DNA from: Herbidospora cretacea
GTDB lineage: Bacteria > Actinomycetota > Actinomycetes > Streptosporangiales > Streptosporangiaceae
Direction of reading: 5' to 3'
NCBI RefSeq assembly: GCF_001570605.1
Contig: NZ_BBXG01000001.1
Location: forward strand, 434,001 to 498,000
DNA length: 64,000 nucleotides
The position numbers and the translations under genes were made by a program. Under the pieces are notes generated by a model. That model was not told the DNA's origin, searched no databases, and saw only the letters and a list, made by a program, of their open reading frames with translations. Every line of letters begins with the position of its first letter. Position 1 is the first letter of the stretch. Below are positions 8,556 through 17,636 of this stretch, piece after piece.

Positions 8556-9479
8556 ATGGACACCGCCGACGTTTACCGGACCTTCGGCGTCCGCGAGGCC
8601 CGGGGCCCCTACCGGGAGCTCGCCGCCGCCATCGCCGACGACCCCGGCCTGATCGCGCTCATCGGCGCGCTGCCGGAGGCCAAGCGCCAGCCCAACCTCG
8701 TCCTGGCGGCGGTCCGCTTCGAGGGCGGTCCCGCCACCGAGGACGACGGCTTCCGGCCCTGGGCGAAGGAGAACTGGGCGGCGGTCGAGCGGACCGTCCT
8801 GGCCCGGCGCACCCAGACCAACGAGGCCGGCCGCTGCGCCAGCCTGCTGCCGGTTCTCGCCCAGATCGAGGGCCCGCTGGCCCTGATCGAGGCGGGCGCC
8901 TCGGCGGGCCTCTGCCTCCAGCCCGACCGCTATCGGTACGTCTACGACGCCCGCGAGCCGTTCGGCCCCGGCCCGGTGACCCTGGCCTGCGCGACAGAGG
9001 GCGACCCGCCGATCCCGGACGCGGTCCCCGAGATCGCCTGGCGGGCCGGGATCGACCTGGCCCCCGTCGACGTCACCGACCCCGCCGAGCGCCGCTGGCT
9101 CGAATGCCTCGTCTGGCCCGGCGAGGACGCCCGCCGCGACCGCCTCCGGGCCGCCCTCGCCGTCGCCGCGGCCGATCCGCCGCGCCTGGTCCGGGGCGAC
9201 GTCGCCGAGACCCTGCCCGGCCTGGTCGAGGAGGCGGCCGGGCACGGCACGGTCGTCGTCTGCCACTCGGCGCTGCTGCCGTACCTGACGCCCGGGGCCC
9301 GGGACCGCTTCGTGGACCTGGTGACCGGCCTCGGCGTGCGGTGGATCTCCAACGAGGGCACCCCGCGCCTGCCGCACTTCGGCATCCCGGCGGGCGACCG
9401 GCTGGCCTTCGTCACCGCCCTGGACGGCGTGCCGAAGGCCCTCACCGATCCCCACGGCTCGTGGCTGCGCTGGCTCTAG
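8556..9479 (+). CDS. DUF2332 family protein
   Basis: A 307-residue protein matching the actinobacterial DUF2332 family. Recognisable parts are the LIEAGASAGLCLQPDRYRY stretch, reminiscent of a SAM-binding glycine loop, the ARRTQTNEAGRCASLLPVLAQI helix and the C-terminal RWISNEGTPRLP segment. The family has no established activity; a Rossmann-like methyltransferase fold is often inferred. Its stop overlaps the stop of the convergent DUF421 gene inside a shared CTAG. Confidence 0.85.
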   Translation: MDTADVYRTFGVREARGPYRELAAAIADDPGLIALIGALPEAKRQPNLVLAAVRFEGGPATEDDGFRPWAKENWAAVERTVLARRTQTNEAGRCASLLPVLAQIEGPLALIEAGASAGLCLQPDRYRYVYDAREPFGPGPVTLACATEGDPPIPDAVPEIAWRAGIDLAPVDVTDPAERRWLECLVWPGEDARRDRLRAALAVAAADPPRLVRGDVAETLPGLVEEAAGHGTVVVCHSALLPYLTPGARDRFVDLVTGLGVRWISNEGTPRLPHFGIPAGDRLAFVTALDGVPKALTDPHGSWLRWL

Positions 9480-10051
9480 GGTCCGAACGCGCCCTTGCGC
9501 CGGTCCATCAGCAGCGCCTCGATGCGGACCAGCCGCTCCTCCAGCCGGGCGATGTCGGCCAGGGTGGCGTTCTCCTCCTCGGGCCGGAGCCGGACCACCA
9601 CGGTCCCGCCCGGTTCGAGGGTCGCCTCCGACACGTCCTCCACCCGCGTGCCGCCCTGCCGTTTGATCGCCACGTCGAGGTCGGCGTGGCGCAGCCCGAG
9701 GCGTTTGAGGTTGTGGTCGTCGTAGGCGCCGTCACGGGCCAGGACGGTCGGCCTGCTCTCGAACAGCCTGGCCAGCCAGCCCCACTCGGCGGCGGCCCGG
9801 GTGAGCATCGCGTTGGCCGTGACCAGGACGACCGCGCCGATGACGCCGCCGACCAGCGAGTTGTCGGGGCCGATGATGGCGTTCTGCACGACGTTCGACA
9901 GCAGCAGCATGACCACCAGGTCGAACGTGTTGAGCTGGGCCATGTCCCGTTTGCCGACCAGCCGGAGCAGGACCACCACGCAGAGGTAGACGGCCACGGT
10001 CCTGAACACTTTGTCCAGGACCGGCACGCCGAGGGCGAGGATGTCGTTCAT
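9476..10051 (-). CDS. DUF421/YetF-family membrane protein
   Basis: A 191-residue protein from the ATG at 10051. Three N-terminal membrane helices (about 15-95) contain the family signature GKRDMAQLNTFDLVVMLLLSN. They are followed by the soluble YetF-like domain (RPTVLARDGAYDDHNLKRLGLRHADL) and a C-terminal coiled helix. DUF421 proteins sit in the cytoplasmic membrane and have no firmly known role. The start overlaps the stop of the upstream reductase gene by 4 bp (ATGA), so the pair is translationally coupled. Confidence 0.88.
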   Translation of the reverse strand: MNDILALGVPVLDKVFRTVAVYLCVVVLLRLVGKRDMAQLNTFDLVVMLLLSNVVQNAIIGPDNSLVGGVIGAVVLVTANAMLTRAAAEWGWLARLFESRPTVLARDGAYDDHNLKRLGLRHADLDVAIKRQGGTRVEDVSEATLEPGGTVVVRLRPEEENATLADIARLEERLVRIEALLMDRRKGAFGP

Positions 10052-10668
10052 GCGACACGGTAGCGCAGCCACACCAGGCCCTTGCCGAAGGTGTCGCTGT
10101 CGATGAGCTGCAGCGTCCGCGACGGCGGCGGGCCCTCGCCCCACCAGGGGCGGCTCCCGACGCCCATCACCGGGTGGATCAGCAGGCTGACCTCGTCGAC
10201 CAGGCCGTCGGCCAGCAGCCGCCCGACCAGCCGCCCGCCGCTCACCACCCGGACCACCTTGACGCCCGGACGCCGCCCGATCGCCCGCAGCGCCGCCCGC
10301 AGGTCGACCTGGCCGGCGCCGACGACGAGTTCGGGGACGTAGCGGCCGACGGGGCGCGGCGGGGTGGTCCGGCAGTGCAGCGCGAGCACCTCGGACCAGT
10401 GGCCGGCGTCGCGGAGCTGCTGCCAGCGGGTGACCCGGGCGCGGCCGTCGACCACGGCCAGCAGCGGGCCGGGGTCCTTCGTGCCGGGACCGACGACGAG
10501 GGCCGGGTCGAGGGACATGACGGTGTCGGAACCGGCCAGCGTGACGTCCTCGTGCCAGGTCGTGCCGACCAACTGATGGAAGCGGGCGGCGTCGAGGGCG
10601 AACCCGTCGGTGTTCCCGTCGAGCGAAACGCCCAGGTGGGCGACCACGTAGGGCGTGTCGGTCGGCAT
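10048..10668 (-). CDS. RibD C-terminal / dihydrofolate reductase-like NADPH reductase
   Basis: A 206-residue protein with the dihydrofolate-reductase fold of the RibD_C family: PYVVAHLGVSLDGNTDGF at the start, the nucleotide-binding VKVVRVVSGGRLVGRLLADGLVDEVSLLIHPV in the middle, and GKGLVWLRYRV at the end. Such proteins reduce pyrimidine- or pterin-like substrates with NADPH. A role in riboflavin synthesis is not supported because no rib genes are nearby. I chose the ATG at 10668 because upstream sequence in frame reads through the divergent GNAT promoter. Confidence 0.83.
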   Translation of the reverse strand: MPTDTPYVVAHLGVSLDGNTDGFALDAARFHQLVGTTWHEDVTLAGSDTVMSLDPALVVGPGTKDPGPLLAVVDGRARVTRWQQLRDAGHWSEVLALHCRTTPPRPVGRYVPELVVGAGQVDLRAALRAIGRRPGVKVVRVVSGGRLVGRLLADGLVDEVSLLIHPVMGVGSRPWWGEGPPPSRTLQLIDSDTFGKGLVWLRYRVA

Positions 10669-10732
10669 GTCACCGAGCGTAGTCGAGCCTAAACGGGTTG
10701 CCGGGGTCGGCGCGCGTGGTGAGACTGGCGCG

Positions 10733-11227
10733 ATGCTGATCAGACGTGAGGCCCCGGGCGACGTGGCCGCGATCCGTGACGTCGTGGTGCGGGCCTTCCC
10801 GACCCCCATGGAGGCCGACCTGGTCGAGCAGCTCCGGGCCGACGAGGGCTGGATCCCGGCCCTGTCGATGGTCGCCGAGGTCGACGGTGAGGTGGTCGGC
10901 CACGTGGTCTGCACCCGGGCCGACCTGGACGGCGTGCCCGTTCTGGGGCTCGGGCCGCTGAGCGTGCGGCCCGACCGGCAGCGCCGGGGGGTGGGGCTGG
11001 CGCTGATGCACGCGATGCTCGGGGCCGCCGACGCGCTGGGGGAGCCGCTGGTCGTGCTGCTGGGCAGCCCCGCCTACTACGTCAGGTACGGCTTCCGCCC
11101 CGCCACCGCCCTGGGGATCGTCTCGCCTGATCCGCAGTGGGGCGAGCACTTCCAGGCGCGGCCGCTGACCTCGTACAGAGGGGAGAAGGGGCGGTTCACC
11201 TACGCCGAGCCCTTCAACCGGTTGTGA
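10733..11227 (+). CDS. GNAT family N-acetyltransferase
   Basis: A 164-residue acetyltransferase resembling the YhbS group. Motif A, the acetyl-CoA pyrophosphate loop, is LGPLSVRPDRQRRGVGLALMHAML, and motif B is PAYYVRYGFRPA. Start at ATG 10733 (MLIRREAPGDVAAI), the usual family N-terminus. The acceptor substrate is unknown. The gene is divergent from the RibD-like gene with 64 bp between them, and its 3' end overlaps the convergent FMN-reductase gene by 14 bp. Confidence 0.86.
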   Translation: MLIRREAPGDVAAIRDVVVRAFPTPMEADLVEQLRADEGWIPALSMVAEVDGEVVGHVVCTRADLDGVPVLGLGPLSVRPDRQRRGVGLALMHAMLGAADALGEPLVVLLGSPAYYVRYGFRPATALGIVSPDPQWGEHFQARPLTSYRGEKGRFTYAEPFNRL

Positions 11228-11831
11228 ACGGCCGCAGCGCGGCCAATTGCTGCTCGAACGGGATGAGCTGCTCGGCGGCGCGGGGCTTGGCGGGGACGCG
11301 GGAGACCAGCGCGGCCAGTTCGCCCGCCGCCCGGTCGATCCGCGCGGCGAGCCCGTCGCCCGAGGTGGCGCCCCAGTCCTCCGAGGCCGCGTAGACGGCG
11401 GTCGGCACGACGACGGCGCGCAGGTAGGTGAACATCGGCCGCAGCGCGTGCTCCAGCGCGAGCGAGTGCCGCGCGGTCCCGCCGGTCGCCGCGATCAGCA
11501 CCGGCGCGCCCTGGAGGGCCGTGTTGTCCAGCACGTCGAAGAACGACTTGAACAGCCCGCTGTACGACGCGGTGAAGATCGGGGTGACCGCGATCACGCC
11601 GTCGGCCGTCGCGACCGTGTCCAGCGCCTCCTTCAAAGCGGGCGAGGGGAACCCGGTCACCAGGTTGTTGGCGATGTCCACGGCCAGGCCGCGCAGCTCG
11701 ATCACCCGGATCTCGGTGGGTTCCGGGGTGCTTTCGAGGTGGCGGCCGGCCGCCTCGGCCAGGCGGTCGGCCAGCAGCCGGGTGGACGACGGCTGGCTGA
11801 GCCCGGCCGAGACGACGGCGATGACGGTCAT
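11214..11831 (-). CDS. NAD(P)H:FMN reductase partner of the luciferase-like monooxygenase (CE1759 type)
   Basis: A 205-residue flavodoxin-like reductase of the CE1759 family. It has the phosphate-binding start VSAGLSQPSSTRLLADRL, then VTPIFTASYSGLFKSFFDVLD and ATGGTARHSLALEHALRP. The family is defined by genomic pairing with a CE1758-type flavin monooxygenase, which is exactly the next gene upstream (10-bp gap). It should supply reduced FMN to that partner. It is complete. Confidence 0.9.
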   Translation of the reverse strand: MTVIAVVSAGLSQPSSTRLLADRLAEAAGRHLESTPEPTEIRVIELRGLAVDIANNLVTGFPSPALKEALDTVATADGVIAVTPIFTASYSGLFKSFFDVLDNTALQGAPVLIAATGGTARHSLALEHALRPMFTYLRAVVVPTAVYAASEDWGATSGDGLAARIDRAAGELAALVSRVPAKPRAAEQLIPFEQQLAALRPFTTG

Positions 11832-11841
11832 GTCGGTCCTT

Positions 11842-12930
11842 TCAGGCGACGAGGGTCGAGTTCCGCGCGGCGACGCGCGCGGCGTGGGTGGGGGCCTCGG
11901 CGACGCCCTCCTTGCGGCGGGCGGCGAACTCCTTGCGCAGCACCGGCACGACCTCCTCGCCGAGAATGTCGAGCTGCTCCAGCACGGTCTTCAGCGGCAG
12001 GCCGGCGTGGTCCATCAGGAACAGCTGGCGCTGGTAGTCGCCGAAGGAGTCGCGGAAGGTCAGCGTCTTGTCGATGACCTCCTGCGGGCTGCCCACGGTC
12101 AGTGGCGTCTGCTCGGTGAAGTCCTCCAGGGAGGGGCCGTTGCCGTAGACGGGGGCCTTGTCGAAGTAGGGGCGGAACTCGCGGACGGCGTCCTGGGAGT
12201 TCTTCCGCATGAACACCTGCCCGCCGAGCCCGACGATCGCCTGGTCGGGGGTGCCGTGCCCGTAGTAGGCGAAGCGGGTGCGGTAGAGCTCGATCAGGCG
12301 GGCGAAGTGCTCCTTCGGCCAGAAGATGTTGTTGGCGAAGAAGCCGTCGCCGTAGTAGGCGGCCTGCTCGGCGATCTCCGGGCTGCGGATCGAGCCGTGC
12401 CAGACGAACGGCGGGACGCCGTCGAGCGGCCGGGGCGTCGAGGTGAAGCCCTGGAGCGGGGTGCGGAAGTTGCCCTCCCAGTCGACGACGTCCTCGCGCC
12501 ACAGGCGGTGGACCAGCGCGTAGTTCTCGATCGCCAGGTTGATGCCGTTGCGGATGTCCTGCCCGAACCACGGGTAGACCGGGCCGGTGTTGCCGCGGCC
12601 CATCATCAGGTCGACCCGGCCGTCGGCCAGGTGCTGGAGCATCGCGTAGTCCTCGGCGATCTTCACCGGGTCGTTGGTGGTGATCAGCGTGGTGGACGTC
12701 GAGAGGATGAGCCTGTCGGTCCTGGCGGCGATGTAGCCGAGCATCGTGGTGGGCGACGACGGCACGAAGGGCGGGTTGTGGTGCTCGCCCGTCGCGAAGA
12801 CGTCGAGCCCGACCTCCTCGGCCTTGAGCGCGATCGTCACCATGGCCTTGATCCGCTCGGCCTCGGTGGGGGTGGTGCCGTCGGTCGGGTCCGTGGTCAC
12901 GTCACCGACGGTGAAGATCCCGAACTGCAT
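11842..12930 (-). CDS. CE1758-family FMN-dependent luciferase-like monooxygenase
   Basis: A 362-residue LLM-class flavin monooxygenase. It begins MQFGIFTVGDVTTDPTDG, shows the (beta/alpha)8 barrel motifs ATGEHHNPPFVPSSPTTMLGYIAARTDRL and MMGRGNTGPVYPWFGQD, and continues with LVHRLWREDVVDWEG. It uses reduced FMN from the paired reductase to oxygenate an unknown organic substrate. It has a poor-to-moderate Shine-Dalgarno (AAAAAGGAGCAGAG). A short divergent intergenic region separates it from the HAD gene. Confidence 0.9.
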   Translation of the reverse strand: MQFGIFTVGDVTTDPTDGTTPTEAERIKAMVTIALKAEEVGLDVFATGEHHNPPFVPSSPTTMLGYIAARTDRLILSTSTTLITTNDPVKIAEDYAMLQHLADGRVDLMMGRGNTGPVYPWFGQDIRNGINLAIENYALVHRLWREDVVDWEGNFRTPLQGFTSTPRPLDGVPPFVWHGSIRSPEIAEQAAYYGDGFFANNIFWPKEHFARLIELYRTRFAYYGHGTPDQAIVGLGGQVFMRKNSQDAVREFRPYFDKAPVYGNGPSLEDFTEQTPLTVGSPQEVIDKTLTFRDSFGDYQRQLFLMDHAGLPLKTVLEQLDILGEEVVPVLRKEFAARRKEGVAEAPTHAARVAARNSTLVA

Positions 12931-13023
12931 CTCTGCTCCTTTTTTCGTCTACGGGCCCTCAAGCGCCGTCCGATCGACAAATATTCCGCGCCGCAAGTAT
13001 CTCTGTCATGGAAGGCTGTGCCA

Positions 13024-13716
13024 ATGCGACGTACAGGACAGACGTTGATTTTCGACGCCGACGACACCCTGTGGGAGAACAACGTCTTCTTCGAGCGGGT
13101 CATCGACGACTTCCTCGACTGGGCGGTCCACCCGACGCTCGACCGGGTCCAGATCCGCCAGATCCTCAACGACATCGAGCGGGCCAACGCGGTCAGCCAC
13201 GGCTACGGCAGCGCCGTCTTCCTGCGGAACCTGCACGAGACCTTCGAGAGGCTCCAGGAACGTCCCGCCTCCCCCGTCGAGAAGGAGCGGATCGATCGGT
13301 TGGCGGGCCGGCTGGTCAGGGGCGAGGTCGAGCTGATCCCCGGCGTCGCCGACACCCTGGCCGAGCTGGGCGCGCGCCACGAGCTCTACCTGCTGACCAA
13401 GGGGAACGTGGCGGAGCAGCAGCGCAAGATCGACGCGTCGGGGCTGGGGCCGTGGTTCCGGGCGACCCACATCGTGCGCGAGAAGGACGCCGAGGTCTAC
13501 CGGCGTCTGGCGGTGGACTCGGGGTTCGCCGTCGACCGCACGTGGATGATCGGCAACTCTCCCAAGTCGGATATCTCGCCCGCCCGCGCCGCCGGGATGA
13601 ACGCCGTGTTCATCCCCCACGAGCACACCTGGGTGCTCGAACACGCAGAGCTCGACGCGGCGGATCCCGGTGTGCTCACGCTGAAGGCGTTCACCGAACT
13701 CGCCGACCATTTCTGA
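13024..13716 (+). CDS. HAD-superfamily hydrolase
   Basis: A 230-residue phosphatase-like protein with all four HAD motifs. Motif I is IFDADDTLWENN (nucleophile and acid Asp), motif II is LLTKGN, then the motif III Lys in VREKDAEVYRR, and motif IV is MIGNSPKSDISPARAAG. A helical cap lies between motifs I and II. The substrate is probably a small phosphorylated metabolite. The ATG at 13024 has GGAAGG 8 nt upstream. The frame remains open far upstream, but that is a shadow of the minus-strand monooxygenase genes. Confidence 0.88.
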   Translation: MRRTGQTLIFDADDTLWENNVFFERVIDDFLDWAVHPTLDRVQIRQILNDIERANAVSHGYGSAVFLRNLHETFERLQERPASPVEKERIDRLAGRLVRGEVELIPGVADTLAELGARHELYLLTKGNVAEQQRKIDASGLGPWFRATHIVREKDAEVYRRLAVDSGFAVDRTWMIGNSPKSDISPARAAGMNAVFIPHEHTWVLEHAELDAADPGVLTLKAFTELADHF

Positions 13717-13763
13717 GCCCCCGGTGATCCGTTGGCGGGGCACAGTGCGGCAAACTTAGGCCT

Positions 13764-15404
13764 ATGGTGCATCAGCGAGCTGGGCAGCCCGCGCTGCCGA
13801 CCGATCTGGTCGACGTCCCCCGCCTCCTGACCAGCTACTACGCGTTGCGCCCCGACGTGGAGCAGCCGTCGCAGCGGGTCGCCTTCGGCACCTCGGGCCA
13901 CCGGGGTTCGTCGCTGAACACGGCGTTCAACGAAGACCACATCCTGGCCACCACCCAGGCCATCTGCGAATACCGCCGGGCCCAGGGCGTCGACGGCCCG
14001 CTGTTCCTCGGCATCGACACCCACGCCCTCTCCGAGCCCGCGCGGGTGTCGGCGCTGGAGGTGCTGGCCGCCAACGAGGTCCGGGTGCTGATCGACGTCC
14101 ACGACGGCTTCACGCCCACCCCCTCGGTGTCGCACGCCATCCTCACCCACAACCGGGGCAGGACCTCGGGTCTGGCCGACGGCATCGTCGTGACCCCGTC
14201 GCACAACCCGCCGCAGGACGGCGGCTTCAAGTACAACCCGCCCAACGGCGGCCCCGCCGACACCGACGCGACCGGCTGGATCCAGAACCGCGCCAACGAA
14301 CTCATCGCCGCCGGCCTGAAGGAGGTCCGGCGCATCCCGTTCGAGCGCGCCCTGAAGGCCGAGACCACCGGCCGCTACGACTTCATGGGCTCCTACGTGG
14401 CCGACCTCCCGTCGGTCGTCGACCTCGACGCGATCCGGGGCGCGGGCGTGCGCATCGGCGCCGACCCCCTCGGCGGCGCGAGCGTGGCCTACTGGGGCGA
14501 GATCGCCGAACGCCACCACCTCGACCTGACGGTCGTCAACCCGCTCACCGACCCGACGTGGCGCTTCATGACGCTCGACTGGGACGGCAAGATCCGCATG
14601 GACTGCTCGTCGCCGTACGCGATGGCGTCCCTGATCGCCTCCAAGGACAAGTACGACATCGCGACCGGCAACGACGCCGACAGCGACCGCCACGGCATCG
14701 TCACCCCCGACGGCGGCCTGCTCAACCCCAACCACTACCTGGCCGTCGCGATCTCCTACCTGTACGCCCACCGCGACGGCTGGCGCCCCGACGCCGGAGT
14801 CGGCAAGACCCTGGTCAGCAGCAGCATGATCGACCGCGTCGTGGCCGGCCTCGGCCGCCGCCTGGTCGAGGTCCCGGTCGGCTTCAAGTGGTTCGTCCCC
14901 GGCCTCCTCGACGGCTCCCTCGGCTTCGGCGGCGAGGAGAGCGCGGGCGCGTCCTTCCTGCGCCGCGACGGGCACGTCTGGACGACCGACAAGGACGGCC
15001 TGATCCTGGCCCTGCTCGCCTCGGAGATCACCGCCGTGACGGGCAAGTCCCCCAGCGCCCACTACCACGACCTGACCGAACGCTACGGCGCCCCGGCTTA
15101 CGCCCGCGTCGACGCGCCCGCCTCCCGCGAGGAGAAGGCGATCCTGGCGAAGCTGTCACCGGGCCAGGTCACGGCGGGCAGCCTGGCGGGCGAGCCGATC
15201 ACCGACGTGCTGACCCACGCCCCGGGGAACGGGGCGGCGCTGGGCGGGCTGAAGGTGCAGACGGAGAACGCCTGGTTCGCCGCCCGCCCGTCGGGGACGG
15301 AGGACGTCTACAAGATCTACGCCGAGTCGTTCCTGGGGCCGGAGCACCTGGCCCAGGTGCAGGAGGAGGCAAAGACTGTGGTCTCGGCGGCTCTCACCTC
15401 CTGA
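13764..15404 (+). CDS. pgm: Phosphoglucomutase (alpha-D-glucose phosphate-specific)
   Basis: A 546-residue enzyme of the alpha-D-phosphohexomutase family that interconverts glucose 1-phosphate and glucose 6-phosphate, feeding glycogen, trehalose and cell-wall sugar synthesis. The phosphorylated Ser146 lies in [17 protein letters not shown]. The metal loop is [11 protein letters not shown], the sugar-binding loop is [13 protein letters not shown], and the C-terminal phosphate-binding loop is [16 protein letters not shown]. The N-terminus [25 protein letters not shown] is diagnostic of the Pgm subgroup. It is full length and monocistronic by spacing. Confidence 0.96.
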   Translation: MVHQRAGQPALPTDLVDVPRLLTSYYALRPDVEQPSQRVAFGTSGHRGSSLNTAFNEDHILATTQAICEYRRAQGVDGPLFLGIDTHALSEPARVSALEVLAANEVRVLIDVHDGFTPTPSVSHAILTHNRGRTSGLADGIVVTPSHNPPQDGGFKYNPPNGGPADTDATGWIQNRANELIAAGLKEVRRIPFERALKAETTGRYDFMGSYVADLPSVVDLDAIRGAGVRIGADPLGGASVAYWGEIAERHHLDLTVVNPLTDPTWRFMTLDWDGKIRMDCSSPYAMASLIASKDKYDIATGNDADSDRHGIVTPDGGLLNPNHYLAVAISYLYAHRDGWRPDAGVGKTLVSSSMIDRVVAGLGRRLVEVPVGFKWFVPGLLDGSLGFGGEESAGASFLRRDGHVWTTDKDGLILALLASEITAVTGKSPSAHYHDLTERYGAPAYARVDAPASREEKAILAKLSPGQVTAGSLAGEPITDVLTHAPGNGAALGGLKVQTENAWFAARPSGTEDVYKIYAESFLGPEHLAQVQEEAKTVVSAALTS

Positions 15405-15455
15405 AAATCAGGTCAAACGCCTCGAACCGCCCCTATTGGGGCAGCTAATGTCCGA

Positions 15456-17636
15456 ATGGTGGAGCGTTGGCTGAGACGTGAGGACGAGCGGCTGCTGACC
15501 GGCGCCGGGCGTTACGTGGCCGACATCCGCGTCCCCGGGTGCCTGGAGGCCGCGTTCGTGCGCAGCCCGGTCGCCCACGGTGTCGTGCGGGAGGTGGACT
15601 GCTCCGCCGCCCGGGAGGTGCCCGGCGTGGCCGGGGCCTGGGCGGCTGCGGACCTGCCGGACCTGCCGTCCGTGCCGGTCTCCGCCATGATGGCGGCGGC
15701 CGACGACGCGGGGCGCGAATGGCCCGCGCTGGCCCGGGACCGGGTGCGCTACCCGGGTGAGGCGCTCGCGGTGGTCCTGGGCGACGACCGCTACCGGGCC
15801 GAGGACGGGGCCGCGCAGGTCGTCACCTGGATCGACGAGCTGCCTCCCGAGGAGGTGGTCGCCTTCCACGGCGAGGCCGGGGAGCCGATCGGCGACGACG
15901 TCTGGGAGCGGGCGGCGGTCGTGGTGGAGGGGCACTACCGGCAGCAGTTGCTGATGCCCTCGCCGATGGAGTGCCGGACCTTCCTGTGCGAGCCGACCGG
16001 CGACGGGCTGGTCGTCTGGTCGGGCCACCAGGCGCCGCACCGGCTCCGCATGGAGCTGGCGGGGCTGCTCGGCTGGCCCGTCGAGCGCATCCGCGTGACG
16101 GTGCCGGACACCGGCGGGGCGTTCGGGTCCAAGAGCGCGCTGTTCCCCGAGTACATCGCGGTCGTCCACCTCGCCCTGCGGCTCGGCCGGCCGGTGCGGT
16201 GGGTGGAGGACCGCCGCGAGTCCATGCTGGTCGCCACCCGGGGGCGCGGGCAGGACCAGCGGGTCAGGCTCGCCGCCGACGACGCCGGGAAGCTGCTCGC
16301 GTACGAACTCTCCATCGACGCCGACGTCGGCGCCTACCCCCATCTGGGCGCGGGGCTGCCGATGCAGACGGCGTGGATGGCGACCGGGCCCTACCTGACG
16401 CCTCAGGTGCACGCCACCGTCCGGTCGGTGCTGACCCACGCGATGGTCACCTATCCCTACCGCGGGGCGGGGCGGCCGGAGGCGGCGAGCGCGCTGGAGC
16501 GCACGATGGACACCCTGGCCCGCCGCCTCGGCATGGACCCGGTGGAACTGCGCCGGCGCAACTTCATCCCGCCCGAACGCTTCCCCTACCTGACCCCGAC
16601 CGGCCGCGACTACGACAGCGGCAACCACGCCGCCGCCCTCGACCTGGCGCTCACCACCTTCGGCTACGACGCCTGGCGCGCCGAGCAGGCCCGCCGCCGG
16701 GCCGACCCGGACGCCCGGCCCATCGGCATCGGCCTGTGCTGCTACGTCGAACGCTCCGGCGGCGAGGCGGGCGGCCTCCACGAGTACGTCGGCGTCGAGG
16801 CGGGCGACGACGGCACCTTCACGGCCCGCTGCGGCGCGGCCCCCAGCGGCCAGAGCCACGAGACGGTCTTCCCGGCGCTGGTCGCCGAGACCCTCGGGGT
16901 GGACGCGGTCCGCGTCCACCTGCTCGAAGGCGACACCACCGCCACGCCCGACGGGGTCGGCTCCTTCGCCAGCCGCTCGGCCCAGATCGACGGCGCGGGG
17001 CTCCAGCACGCCGCCACCCTCCTGATGGACCGCGCCCGCGAACGCGCCGCCACCCTGTGGGAGGTCCCGGTGGAGGAGACCTCCTGGGCCGAGGGGGTCG
17101 TCCACGGGCCGTCGTCCATCGACGTGGCCGAACTGGTGAAGCTGACCGGCCCGCTGCGGGCCGACGAACGCTACGAGGCGGGCATGGCCTTCCCGTTCGG
17201 CGCCCACGTCGCCGTCGTGGAGGTCGACCCCGACCTCGGAACCGTGGAGGTACTGCGCCTGGTCGCCGTGGACGACTGCGGTCACCCCATCGACCCCGGG
17301 GTCGTCCGGGGGCAGGCGTTCGGGTCCGCCGTCCAGGGCCTCGGCCAGGCGCTCTACGAGGGCATCCCGTTCGACGAGCACCTCGTCCCCCAGGTGCCGG
17401 GCGGCCTGCTCGACTACCTGCTGCCGACGTACGCGGAGATCCCGCCCATCGACCTGAGGGAGACCAGCACCCCGAGCCCGCGCACGCCCCTGGGCGCGAA
17501 GGGCGCGGGGGAGTCCGGCTGCATCGGCACCCCGCCCGCGATCGTCAACGCCGTGGCCGACGCCCTGGAGCTGACCGACCCCGACGTCCTCCAGATGCCG
17601 CTGACCCCCGACGTCGTCTGGCGGGCGGCCCGATGA
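15456..17636 (+). CDS. Molybdenum hydroxylase large subunit, CO-dehydrogenase form II (CoxL) type
   Basis: A 726-residue catalytic subunit that would bind molybdopterin cytosine dinucleotide. It starts RREDERLLTGAGRYVADIRVPGCLEAAFVRSPVAHG, has the GGAFGSKSALFPEY molybdopterin loop, and ends with GAKGAGESGCIGTPPAIVNAVADAL containing the catalytic Glu686. The active-site loop is PYRGAGR (334-340). This is the form II type (AYRGAGR), not the AYxCSFR of proven carbon monoxide dehydrogenases, so the substrate is probably an aldehyde, purine-like or other heterocycle rather than CO. It is the first of three genes with 4-bp overlaps. No maturation genes are adjacent. Confidence 0.85.
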   Translation: MVERWLRREDERLLTGAGRYVADIRVPGCLEAAFVRSPVAHGVVREVDCSAAREVPGVAGAWAAADLPDLPSVPVSAMMAAADDAGREWPALARDRVRYPGEALAVVLGDDRYRAEDGAAQVVTWIDELPPEEVVAFHGEAGEPIGDDVWERAAVVVEGHYRQQLLMPSPMECRTFLCEPTGDGLVVWSGHQAPHRLRMELAGLLGWPVERIRVTVPDTGGAFGSKSALFPEYIAVVHLALRLGRPVRWVEDRRESMLVATRGRGQDQRVRLAADDAGKLLAYELSIDADVGAYPHLGAGLPMQTAWMATGPYLTPQVHATVRSVLTHAMVTYPYRGAGRPEAASALERTMDTLARRLGMDPVELRRRNFIPPERFPYLTPTGRDYDSGNHAAALDLALTTFGYDAWRAEQARRRADPDARPIGIGLCCYVERSGGEAGGLHEYVGVEAGDDGTFTARCGAAPSGQSHETVFPALVAETLGVDAVRVHLLEGDTTATPDGVGSFASRSAQIDGAGLQHAATLLMDRARERAATLWEVPVEETSWAEGVVHGPSSIDVAELVKLTGPLRADERYEAGMAFPFGAHVAVVEVDPDLGTVEVLRLVAVDDCGHPIDPGVVRGQAFGSAVQGLGQALYEGIPFDEHLVPQVPGGLLDYLLPTYAEIPPIDLRETSTPSPRTPLGAKGAGESGCIGTPPAIVNAVADALELTDPDVLQMPLTPDVVWRAAR

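Noticed and set aside
11428-13716. A 762-residue frame that includes the HAD hydrolase
   Set aside because: The first ~530 codons are antisense to the CE1758/CE1759 genes. The HAD family start and ribosome site fit 13024.
15408-17381. A 657-residue minus-strand frame opposite the CoxL-type gene
   Set aside because: It has no domain or ribosome site, and its composition (His, Arg, Gly, Pro rich) is that of a high-GC antisense shadow.
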